The notes under the pieces were generated by a model that was not told the origin of the DNA, made no database searches, and was given only the letters and a program-made list of their open reading frames with translations. Positions 1-8,456 of a stretch of 64,000 bases of DNA are shown here, piece after piece. Every line of letters starts with the position of its first letter. Position 1 is the first letter of the stretch. The DNA comes from Saccharina japonica (Eukaryota; Sar; Phaeophyceae; Laminariales; Laminariaceae), in contig MEHQ01004316.1 of the NCBI GenBank assembly GCA_008828725.1, positions 1 through 64,000 of the forward strand, written 5' to 3'. Both the position numbers and the translations under genes were made by a program.

Positions 1-1000
1 ACAACTACAGTGCAATCTTGCTGTGGGGGATGGTCAGAAAAAACAACGACAAGTGCTTCGTGTAAAGGTTTTAGGTCTACACGCTCGCGCGATCGGACAG
101 GGGTTGCTTCGGCGTCACGGTGGACAGCAGCGACAGATGGCTGCGCGTCACCGGACGTCGAGGAACAAGAGTCATCTGATGGGGCACGGTTGTGAACACG
201 GTGGACAGCTGGTATACAAGGACCAGTAGATGAAAATGACAGAGTTTGGTGGTCCCAGTCTAGTACCGCCCCGAATTCTGACATGACATTACTATCTAGT
301 AATAAAGAATCGGGGCCGAGGGACGGGACAACAAGTGCATTGACTGTGCATGTAATACCACCAAGAGTAAGGGGAAAATCAATAAATCCCAGAACATGTA
401 TTGGTAGGCCGTTGGCGGCACGTAGAGACACGGCCGACGGTGGGACAGGGTTTGACGTGGTCGATCGCAAGGAAGGGTGACTTTTCAACCATGAGAGCGA
501 GATAACTGATACATCAGTAGCTGTATCCACTGTGACATTCACAGTATAGCCTTCGACAGAGCCGTTAACACAAACTCGTCGAGACGAAAAAGAAAGAGAA
601 AAAGGATATGTTGTATGTGTCAACGCAGAGTTGTACCACACTTTGTCTTGATTAATTTCCACCGGGGGACCACTCTTGGTCCCCGAACGCAAGCAGGAGC
701 GGGTAGGCCGCCGTGCCGTACTGGTACTCGGAACATAAGACAACGCACAGGGGGCTTGGTCCATAAATGTTACTCGCTTTAGTGAAGCCTCAGTACGGAC
801 AACATCTAAAACCGGTACGGGACACTCAGACAGACCATCACGCGAAAGACAATTTCCTGCTCTAAAAATCTCGGAAACAGGGACACTAGGTACTACGACA
901 GGGGGGGGAGAAGTACGTACAGCTACTGACGTGGAGAGGTTTTTCCTCTTCACGCCTTTTCGGGAAACCGGAATCCCAACTGACCCAGACGGTAGCTCAG
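1..1000 (-). mobile_element. Ty3/Gypsy-like LTR retrotransposon, Pol N-terminal (protease) part, cut by window edge
   Basis: Read leftwards from gag, the minus strand keeps an open frame to the left edge of the window. It contains a retropepsin-like block: VNVTVDTATDVSVIS near 500-540, then after about 75 residues LLLDSNVMSEFGAVLDW near 240-300. The second block resembles the segment after the protease flap in Ty3/Gypsy Pol (consensus like ILGxDFLxxxGAVIDW). Reverse transcriptase, RNase H, integrase and the 3' LTR would lie outside the window. Position directly after gag and the same orientation make this the same element. The order gag then protease is normal for Ty3/Gypsy and also for other LTR families, so the family call rests on the gag and flap-like blocks. 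Treated as an old element; the visible frame looks whole. Confidence 0.6.
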
Positions 1001-1010
1001 CTGGGCCTCC

Positions 1011-2504
1011 TCACGGGTCCTCCTCGTCGCTGGACTCGTCTTTCTTCTGGCCCCTGTCTTTGCCCTTCCCGTTGCGAGGACGCTTCCCCGCTTTCTCGCT
1101 CTCTTTCTCCTCCCTGCGGCGTTGGTAGCACCGATCGGTCGTGTGACCGAGCGGCTTGCGGCACCCGGGGTATCCGCACTTAGGCCTTTCGGCGCGCGGT
1201 CCGGGGGTGCTGTTGCCGTTGCCTCCACCACCGGAGGCTCCGCTGGAGGTGTCCGCACGGTGTTTGCGCGATCCACCGGCTCCGCCGGCGTTGGGGGGTT
1301 GGCGGGTTGCACGTTGTGCCTGCTTAGTACGGCCAGACGTGTGGTTGGCGTACTGGGCCTGGGAGACAGCAGCACGGTTGGGGACGGGAGTGAATGACAT
1401 GGCACTGACAGTGCCGCCGGCAAGGCTGGCGGCTTCGTGGCGACGCGCACGGTCACTAGCTTCGCGGAGCGAAGTGACGGGCTTGTCGGACAGTTGGAGA
1501 CACTGGATGGCCGGGATGAGACCGTGTTGATACAGGGTGACAGAGAACGCGGCCCACGGTGTACGACCTTGGGTCTGGCGCTCAACAGCTGACTCAAACC
1601 TTTGAATGATAGTGCGGAACCGAAGCGTATACTCGCTGACAGATTCGGTTGCGCCTTGTTTGAAACTAGCTAGTTTCAGTGCACATTCTTCAACACTGTT
1701 GGAAGGCATGAGCAGGTCGAGGAGGGCCGAGCTGAGCTCGGGCCATGTCTCTGGGGGTGTGAACAACCCGACAGTGCTAGTAGAGGCTTCACTCGAAGCA
1801 CCAGCTACACGCCAGTCGATGGCACCGGCTGACAGTTGCTGATATTGAGCAAGAACCGGCCCATCGCAAATCAGAGACAGGTACTCGAAAGCAAGTGAAT
1901 CTGCGTAGAGTTCATCGTTGGGACGGACAGTCTTCGCTTTGAAACCAGCGACCAAGCGAAATTGAGACAGCACAGCTGCGACATCGACATCGGGACTACC
2001 ATCGAGACGGGGCAGCCTACGTACATCGCTTGCTGTGAGTGCTGTGGTTTTGGGGCTTGCGGCTACTTGCGCGAAGGACAGAGGGGTGGAAAGAGAAGAC
2101 AAACCCGACGCTTGGGTGACAGAGTTAGCACTCGACAAGGAACCAGTGATACTCACCAGACGTTCCATCAACAGGTTGGTCTGTGATGACAGCTGCGTGA
2201 GCTCGCCTGTCATCAGCCGATCCAGCTCCTTGTCCACAATGATTCGCAGCTTGGCCGTCGTGGAGGACAGGTCGACGATGTAGGAGTCAGCCACGGAGTT
2301 GGTGTACTGGGATGTGTCCAGTTCCATGTCGCTGTTGTCGGCAGCACCGGAGATCTCGTTGTTGTTGTTGCTGGTAGCAGCAGGAGTCTCGTTGTTAGTC
2401 TCGTTGTTGTTGTTGCTCGGAGCAGCGGGAGTCTCGACGTTGTTGTTGTTCGGAGGCTCCATATTCTTCGATTCTTCGGCTCCGTTCGCGTTGTCGTTTT
2501 CCAT
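1011..2504 (-). CDS. Gag polyprotein of Ty3/Gypsy-like LTR retrotransposon
   Basis: A 497-residue frame. Residues 1-60 are N-rich low complexity with repeated NNNNET blocks. Residues ~90-125 are S/T-rich with a helical stretch. The centre (about 260-310) has the Retrotrans_gag pattern WPELSSALLDLL, LKQGATESVSEY-like (here ASFKQGATESVSEYTLRF) and RFESAVE. The C-terminus is basic and G/S-rich and carries a zinc knuckle, CGYPGC followed by H and C (roughly C-x4-C-x5-H-x4-C), ahead of a K/R-rich and acidic SDEEDP tail. Gag coats the RNA genome and builds the intracellular particle. It is the longest clean frame in the first 37 kb, suggesting the copy is fairly young or preserved in this part. The pol frame follows on its left. 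Confidence 0.85.
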   Translation of the reverse strand: MENDNANGAEESKNMEPPNNNNVETPAAPSNNNNETNNETPAATSNNNNEISGAADNSDMELDTSQYTNSVADSYIVDLSSTTAKLRIIVDKELDRLMTGELTQLSSQTNLLMERLVSITGSLSSANSVTQASGLSSLSTPLSFAQVAASPKTTALTASDVRRLPRLDGSPDVDVAAVLSQFRLVAGFKAKTVRPNDELYADSLAFEYLSLICDGPVLAQYQQLSAGAIDWRVAGASSEASTSTVGLFTPPETWPELSSALLDLLMPSNSVEECALKLASFKQGATESVSEYTLRFRTIIQRFESAVERQTQGRTPWAAFSVTLYQHGLIPAIQCLQLSDKPVTSLREASDRARRHEAASLAGGTVSAMSFTPVPNRAAVSQAQYANHTSGRTKQAQRATRQPPNAGGAGGSRKHRADTSSGASGGGGNGNSTPGPRAERPKCGYPGCRKPLGHTTDRCYQRRREEKESEKAGKRPRNGKGKDRGQKKDESSDEEDP

Positions 2505-3145
2505 CTTGAAAGCTCAGGGACAAAAGGAGGTTCGATAAATCGAGACCGTCGACGCCAATCTTAGTAGGGCCCAAGCTTCTATCTGCTGCGCGGGTGTTAC
2601 GAGCACCACGGCCTTCGGCGATACGCGCCGAGAGCAACTCGTGTAAACAGCAAAAGGATGGACAAGCGGTGGAGCTCGGACAAGGGGACGAGACAGACCG
2701 AGAGAGTGGCCGGGGGGGCGTTTAAGTACACCCACCCGCCGTCTCAATGCGTCGACATGGTGGTCCGCGGTATGGTAGGGGACACTACGCCCTAAGAGGA
2801 TAAAGAGACAAGGACAAAGCCCTTCGGGGTGTTAGCCCTGTGGGGGTACGGGAGCCCTTTAGAGGGAACGGACGCCTTGAGGTTGGCGACGTCTAACCAA
2901 GGGGTTTCCACATATACGTGTGGCATGTTGGCCCGGGGGACCTGACAATAACAGTATTATGATTACTAAATAGTCCGTGCGCGTGAAACGTAGACCTTAC
3001 GAGTTGCAGGCAGCTGCCCGGCTACGCTTGCTGTGTACTACCAAGAAAACACCCGCCAACCAACGTTGCGCTGTATCCTATCGTGTCATACCTCGTCGTT
3101 GGCTCGTTGCTGCAGGACTCGTTTGTCGCCATGGATCAGTTCGTC
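2505..3145 (-). other. Leader and presumed 5' end of the first LTR element; LTR boundary not resolved
   Basis: This stretch lies upstream of gag on the minus strand and should hold the leader and part of the 5' LTR. On the plus strand, 2591-2608 reads like a tRNA 3' end (GTGTTACGAGCACCA), so its complement is a candidate primer-binding site. I cannot place the LTR itself because its partner is outside the window. The second LTR element (3151-8451) has inserted next to it, so the 5' part of this element may continue after 8456. No other gene is visible. Confidence 0.35.
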
Positions 3146-3150
3146 CCATC
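3146..3150. repeat. Target-site duplication CCATC, left copy
   Basis: CCATC directly abuts the TGTT end of the left LTR; the same five bases follow the right LTR at 8452-8456. A 5-bp duplication fits an LTR-retrotransposon integrase. Confidence 0.8.
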
Positions 3151-3406
3151 TGTTAAGGTGACCCCTGGAGGGGTGCTCTAGGTCCAAGAAAGAAGTAGAA
3201 GCTCCACGTGATGTATATATATTACCGCCGTAGACACAGGAAAGGGGGAGAAACATAGAGAAACATAAAGGAAACAAAGAGTGAGGCAATGGGAATCGCT
3301 CCAAACCGCCAAGTGCTCCACAGAGAAACACGCATATTTCCTCTGTGGAACTCCCAAATACCGTTACATAAATATCCCTGCACCAAGTACGTTAGCACTC
3401 TGAACA
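3151..3406 (-). repeat. 3' LTR (left-hand LTR) of the 3151-8451 element
   Basis: 256 bp copy of the LTR, same orientation as 8195-8451. It is preceded on the element strand by the purine tract AGAAAGCAGGGAGG (plus 3408-3422). Confidence 0.85.
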
Positions 3407-5581
3407 GCCTCCCTGCTTTCTACTTGGTGAATGGGATGACACTAATACCTCAGGATACCATGGTGGTACGTCAAGCTCACCCAAAAAAGGAAAGAAAAAT
3501 GTCATACTCAATGAAAACCAAAAACTACCCAGCCTTCCCTTCGTTGAGGTCATCAGCTTGGATAAAAATGGTATTCAACACCGGATAAATGTCCGAAAAT
3601 CAGAACCTCAAGCCTCAAACATTTCTCGGAAAAATCACTCTCAGAAAAATCAACTCTCGGAAAAATCAACTCTCAGAAATAAATCAACTCTCAGAAATTA
3701 ATCAACTCTCAGAAAAACAAAACAAAAATTAGTCCTGCGGACTACGCCAAGAACACAAAACAAAATAGCCTCCCTGCGTCAAAAACCACTCCGTTCGTTC
3801 AAATTGCAAACAATTAAAATTCACAACGTCGAAGCTTCTTTGAAATCACTCATCACATTTTATAGATTCCGAAAACTAAAAACTAAATAGCAATTGCCTC
3901 TGAACGGGGAACAAGCACACTAAATCCAATCAATCGGCATCATCAAGAAATCAGCATTCCTATAAATAATATTATCGAACAAACTTGCCAGTCTTCAGCT
4001 CACGTACGTACATGTACGTACGTATTCGGTCGACCTCTATGAATATCTTTCAATTCCGCAGATCACGTACGTATTCGGCCGACCTGCATTAATGTTCGTA
4101 TACACCATAGTTTAATTCCTCAGAGATCACGTACGTACGTATGATATTCGATGGCATTTCGACCCATCAATAATAAATTAACTCTCAGAGAGAAAGAACT
4201 CTCAATGAAAACCGGGCACTGGTACAAATAAGTATCATATCCCTGCTTCCCCTCGCTGCCTCGGCAAGGTTTTTGCTTTGGCATGGCCCATAGCGAGGGG
4301 GGGGGTCTTTCTAGCGAGCAAGGCTACACTCACCCTCAAGCGGACCGATACCTTCTTGCTGCCGCGCACCCGCAGCGAAGCGTGTGCAGCGGTAGAGTTG
4401 GATCGGCACTGGTGCGTCAGGCGCAAAAGTCCAGATGCACGGGCCGTTTTGGCCGTCGGTGTAGACAGCAATGTCATCTCACTTTTGTGCGCGGAGGCTG
4501 ACGCCATCAGAAAGGTGGATGGACACTACGTACACGGCCCTAGGTATGTTTGCTAGAGGGAGCTGTACTGTCTCAGTAACCTGGCTTCGCCATCAAAGGA
4601 GAAGGGAGCGTGTGGCGACGAGCTGGAGCCTCAGGGCAGGTTGACCCCTTCAGCGCGACAATTTGTTTTTTCCAGACCAAGCACCCTGAGTGCAACGAGA
4701 GAGAAAGCGAGGAGCCGACTGGGAAGGACAGCAACGAGAGCGTGTACGGACGGAGCGGGTCGAGTGTGGTCGTGCTAGGACTGGCCGAGCGGCACCGGAG
4801 CGGTGCCCCAGAGCAGCAGCACAGCAGCGCGCCGGCGCAGCAGCACAGCACCGCACAGGAGCAGCGATCCGGAGCACGGACGACATCGACCCGTGACGAA
4901 CGGACGAACATTTTTGGTTTTTTTTGTTGACAAATTCTTCGTTTTTTCCCTGAATATTGTTGTTGGGTTGGTGTGGATGACGTCACTGGTTTTGTAGAGA
5001 GACGCGGCAGAGATGGCGCGGACACCCCGGGTGCCTTCATTGTGTGCCTGATCGTGGAAGACCCCTTCAATGTGGAACGATTCCTAATCAGTGTCGATGT
5101 TTATAATGCTGTGCCTAACACAGACCGTTCAGGATAGATTCGGGTAATTGTCAATGGACATGATGGCTTTGGTTGGCTGTTCTTTTTCACTTTGTGCCCG
5201 CGGACTGTCATTCTGGCAGCACTTCAGACAGCAGCTGCGTGCTCCATCTTGTTCCCACGCCTACCGTTTGTTTTTGTACAGACAGCACTTCAGACAGTAG
5301 TTACGCTGTAGTCGGCAAATTCATTGGTAAAGAGTGGGAGGGGGGGGGAGGGATGATGCTGCTGTAGTCGAATGGAGATTGCGGGCGTGTAGTTTAGTTT
5401 TGGACACGCATAACATGCTGTAGGGATTTTAGGTGTACCTCTTCGGACTTGTGTATCCTTTCCCTGCTAAGTGTACGTGTTCTTTAGGATTCTCTGATGG
5501 CTCTAGCACTTTTGTGACCACGGGCCGTGATCTTGCTAGATCAGACTACAGGGATTAGCAACTGAAGCGAGTTTAATGTGA

Positions 5582-5583
5582 AG

Positions 5584-5619
<36 letters not shown>

Positions 5620-5620
5620 T
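5582..5620 (+). repeat. (AAC)n microsatellite
   Basis: About 12 uninterrupted AAC/ACA units. Confidence 0.95.
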
Positions 5621-5694
5621 GATGCCAAGCCTCCCTGCCAGGGCCCGCGAATCAGGACGGGGCGAGGGAGGGGTTGCACGGCCACATAACTCGG

Positions 5695-5732
5695 CGGGGG
5701 GGGTGTACTCATCATGTCGTGCACGTCCGTAG
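5695..5732 (-). mobile_element. Very short poly(C)-tailed LINE 3' end
   Basis: A run of nine G followed by TGTACTCATCATGTCGTGC and CACGTCCGTAGG. On the minus strand this is a ~29-bp LINE terminus ending ATGAGTACACCCC, the same end as the copies at 35411-35650 and, with G for A, 40023. It lies inside the LTR element, so it postdates that insertion or was carried with it. Confidence 0.6.
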
Positions 5733-6859
5733 GAGGGGGTTATGTCAAGTATCATACTGCTGTTGTAATTATACATGCTGTGGCCACGAATTAAAAAAAT
5801 AAACATGGCTGCCAACATAATAAAATATGTGTTGGTACAGATATTGCATGCTCTAAAGCAGCTACTCCATCGTTGGGCCTCCCAGATCCGCCCTCCCCAA
5901 TAAAACCATCACTCTGAGCCTCTCTACTGCCGTGAAGTCTACCAACAAAAAAGGGGGCAGGGGGGGGGGGTACTTTATTTTCATGCATGCCCATCATGCC
6001 ATAGTCGTGGGAAAAATTGGGTCGGGTTATCACTGAAGATCCAAATAATGGCCATCATCTACCAGGGATCCAGGATACGGGGCATACGGCCAAAAAATAA
6101 ACAAAAACAAACAAAAGACAAACAAAAACAGCAGCACATCATCACGGGCAGTACGCTATGCGGGTAGCGGGGTATTGGACAGTGACGGATGGCAGGTGGT
6201 CGGCAAGCTATCCTTGACGCAACACACCTTACCCACATCAGAACATGTCAACCTCAACGTGCGATCTGGGGGGGGAGGGGGGGCAAAACACAGCAGTCAA
6301 CCCAGGGCAGTCTGCAAAAAAACAAACCTATCACTGCCAAACAAGTACACATCGATACTGCTGTGATGCTATCATATCATAAAAATACGTTATCGAAGAG
6401 AACCAAATAATCCAACAAAAATAAGAACCTGTTGTTCTTCATGAAGCTTCCAGCTTCCAGCTCTCGCTCGCTTTGTGCCTCGCCCGGGCGGGCTTTGCCC
6501 TCGTCCTCCACAGCACCCTCAGCGCCGAACCCCGGCCAGCCACACGGGGCCCGTCTCCGTTGCCATTCTCCCCTCTTGCTCTCCACCTCCCCTTGGCCGA
6601 CCTCGGCTCCGAACACCCCTTCTTCACGGTGGGGGTATTCGTTTCCTCCTTAGATGTTCCCGCATCACCCCCCTGCTCCTTTTGTCCTCGCTCTCTCTCT
6701 TCCTTCTTCTGTTGCTCGTAGGCTCGGTGCCCAAGTACCACACGGCTCTCCACTACCAGGGCGAGCTGCTCCGCCTTGGGGCCTAAGCGCATGCCTACCG
6801 CGGGTGGCGACGGTGGCGGCGGCGGGGGCGGAGGCGTCGGCGGCAGTGGCAGTGGCTAA

Positions 6860-7545
6860 GTTTCCTGGTCTTCGCCCGTCTGCTGCTGCTGGTGCTGTTG
6901 TTGCTGCTGGAGTTGCTGTTGCTGCTGCTGGGCATTGACTTCCGTATACGAAAATGCAGATATCGCATACGAGAAATCGCAGATAGACTCCCCGTTTTCG
7001 CCTCCCGTAAGTACAATCGGCTTGGCACTATGCTGCTGTTGCTGGTACTCCTGCTGTTAGTACTGCTGCTGCTGGTGCTGCTGTTGTTGCTGGAGTTGTT
7101 GCTGCTGCTGCTGGAGTTGTTGCCGCTGCTGCTCGAGTTGTTGGCGCTGCTGCTGGAGTTGTTGCCACTGCTGCTGCTGCTGTTGTTGCTGCTGCTGGTA
7201 CGGCTGTTGCTGCTGCTGCTGCTGGGCACTGACTTCCGTATACGAAAATGCAGATATCGCATACGAGTAATCGCAGATAGACTCCCCGTTTTCGCCTCCC
7301 GTAAGTACAGTCGGCTTGGCAATAAATAGTGCCTGCTGGCGATGCTGCTGTTGCCGTCGGAGTTTGTCTTGTTGCTGGTGTAGACACTCCTGCTGCTCGA
7401 ACCATTTATCTTGCTGTTGCCATCTATTCTTCTCCTGCTGCTGCTGCATCCATTCCTCTTGCTGTTGCCATCTATCCTCCTCCTGCTGCTGCTGCATCCA
7501 TTCCTCCTGCTGCTGCCGCCTATATTCCCGCTGTTGCTGATTCCT
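6860..7545 (+). repeat. Imperfect (CTG)n / (CAG)n tract with an embedded ~100-bp duplicated block
   Basis: Long interrupted CTG runs (plus strand). A block around 6935-7020 (ACTTCCGTATACGAAAATGC..) is repeated at 7230-7320, so the tract grew both by trinucleotide slippage and by duplication of a larger unit. On the minus strand the runs encode polyglutamine. Confidence 0.9.
7057..7497 (-). CDS. Glutamine-rich reading frame inside the LTR element
   Basis: A 146-residue frame, about half Q, with heptad-like QQQEEWMQQQQEEDRW units at the N-terminus and pure QQQQ stretches at the C-terminus. A non-repetitive motif (AKPTVLTGGENGESICDYSY, then AISAFSYTEV) sits in the middle. The DNA of that block also occurs once more nearby at 6935-7030. 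It lies in element orientation, 5'-proximal, where a gag-like structural protein would be expected. It has no zinc knuckle and no family I recognise. It may be an element-specific coiled-coil protein or just translated trinucleotide repeat. Treated as part of an old LTR element. Confidence 0.4.
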   Translation of the reverse strand: MQQQQEEDRWQQQEEWMQQQQEKNRWQQQDKWFEQQECLHQQQDKLRRQQQHRQQALFIAKPTVLTGGENGESICDYSYAISAFSYTEVSAQQQQQQQPYQQQQQQQQQQWQQLQQQRQQLEQQRQQLQQQQQQLQQQQQHQQQQY

Positions 7546-7546
7546 T

Positions 7547-8176
7547 TCACTCCTCGGTCCTCGGCCTTTCCTCCTCTCGGATATCTGCCCGAATCTCCAA
7601 CTCCATAATTTTTAATTTCAAGCTTGCGATTTCCTCATCGCCGCCTGTTGCTCCCGTACCCTCTGGTCGCGGAGACTGGTTGCCTTGGTGGCCTCGTGCT
7701 CGCTCTGGAGACTTTGTTCGCGCTCCTGCGCTATGAGCTGTTCCCGCGACCTTTGTCGCGGCGATGCTCGCCGCCTCTGCGGCTGCCTTAGCTTCTTCAG
7801 CTACCTGGCCTCGTGCTCCCCCTGGAGGCTTTGTTCGCGCTCCTGCGCTATGAGCAATTCCCGCGGGCTCTCCCGTGGCGATGCTCGCCGCCTCTGCGGC
7901 TGCCTTCGTAGCCTCTGCAGCTACCTGGCCTCGTGCTCCCTCTTGAGTCTTTGTTCGCGCTCCTGCGCTATGAGCTGATCCCGTGGCCTTTGCCGCGGCG
8001 ATGCTCGCCGCCTCTGCGGCTGCCGTAGCTTCTTCAGCTCGCCTGGCCCAGCTGGCCTCATCGTCGATGAAGCCGCTGCTCGGTGAAAGTCCCTCTGAAC
8101 TCTCCATCCGAAATACAAAACAATCAGCTCGTCCTTGAGCTCTCCCGACTGATACCCAACCAGCGAGCCGTGCCAA
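7547..8176 (-). CDS. Alanine/glutamate-rich repeat ORF next to the 5' LTR
   Basis: A 209-residue frame beginning just inside the 5' LTR. It contains three tandem ~40-residue units, each starting AAAEAASIA and including AHSAGARTK and ARGQV. It ends in a short predicted coiled coil (EEIASLKLKIMELEIRADIR). The underlying DNA is a ~120-bp tandem triplication at about 7690-8050, so more than one frame across it looks protein-like and I cannot decide which is used. Position and orientation fit a gag-position product of the LTR element. A later in-frame Met (MESSEGLSPSS) is an alternative start. No known domain. Confidence 0.4.
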   Translation of the reverse strand: MARLAGWVSVGRAQGRADCFVFRMESSEGLSPSSGFIDDEASWARRAEEATAAAEAASIAAAKATGSAHSAGARTKTQEGARGQVAAEATKAAAEAASIATGEPAGIAHSAGARTKPPGGARGQVAEEAKAAAEAASIAATKVAGTAHSAGARTKSPERARGHQGNQSPRPEGTGATGGDEEIASLKLKIMELEIRADIREEERPRTEE

Positions 8177-8194
8177 TTGAAACAGACGCTAGCG

Positions 8195-8451
8195 TGTTAA
8201 GGTGACCCCTGGAGGGGTACTCTGGGTCGGGGAAGGAAGTAGAAGCTCCACGTGATGTATATATACTACCGTCGTAGACACGAGAAAGGGGGAGAAACAT
8301 AGAGAGACATAACGGTACATAAAGAGTGAGGCGATGAGAATCGCTCCAAACCGCCAAGTGCTCCACAGAGAAACACGCATATTTCCTATGTGGAACTCCC
8401 AAATACCGTTACATAAATATCCCTGCATCAAGTACGTTAGCACTCTGAACA
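8195..8451 (-). repeat. 5' LTR (right-hand LTR) of the 3151-8451 element
   Basis: 257 bp, TGTTAAGG..CTGAACA termini on the plus strand (TGTTCAG..CCTTAACA on the element strand). It contains a TGATGTATATATAC AT-rich box that could serve as a promoter core. About 93% identical by eye to the left copy. A possible primer-binding site lies ~19 nt inside it: plus strand 8158-8175 reads like a tRNA 3' end closing with GAGCCGTGCCA. Confidence 0.85.
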
Positions 8452-8456
8452 CCATC
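8452..8456. repeat. Target-site duplication CCATC, right copy
   Basis: Directly follows AACA of the right LTR and matches 3146-3150. Confidence 0.8.

Larger units (their letters stand above)
3407..6790. other. Internal part of the LTR element with no recognisable gene
   Basis: A-rich repeats of AACTCTCAGAAA-type motifs occur at about 3640-3720. GTACGTAC-type palindrome clusters lie at 4003-4024, 4063-4070 and 4128-4140. A G/C-rich stretch at 4250-5010 carries overlapping frames on both strands without family signatures. GGGGGG runs lie near 5340, 5960 and 6270. Frames of 80-165 codons exist but have no motif I recognise. I see no protease, RT or integrase motifs. Confidence 0.5.
3151..8451 (-). 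mobile_element. LTR retrotransposon, ~5.3 kb, complete ends, no recognisable pol
   Basis: Two direct repeats of about 256 bp (3151-3406 and 8195-8451) both begin TGTTAAGG and end CTGAACA on the plus strand, and are flanked by the 5-bp direct repeat CCATC (3146-3150 and 8452-8456). These are LTR and target-duplication hallmarks. Orientation is minus: the sequence inside the left LTR reads AGAAAGCAGGGAGG on the minus strand, a good polypurine tract for a 3' LTR there, while nothing similar abuts the right LTR. The two LTRs differ at about 18 positions by eye (~7%), so the insertion is not recent. The internal ~4.8 kb holds repetitive reading frames near the 5' end but no protease, reverse transcriptase or integrase motif that I can see. 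It therefore looks non-autonomous or heavily decayed. A poly(C)-tailed LINE fragment sits inside it. Confidence 0.85.
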
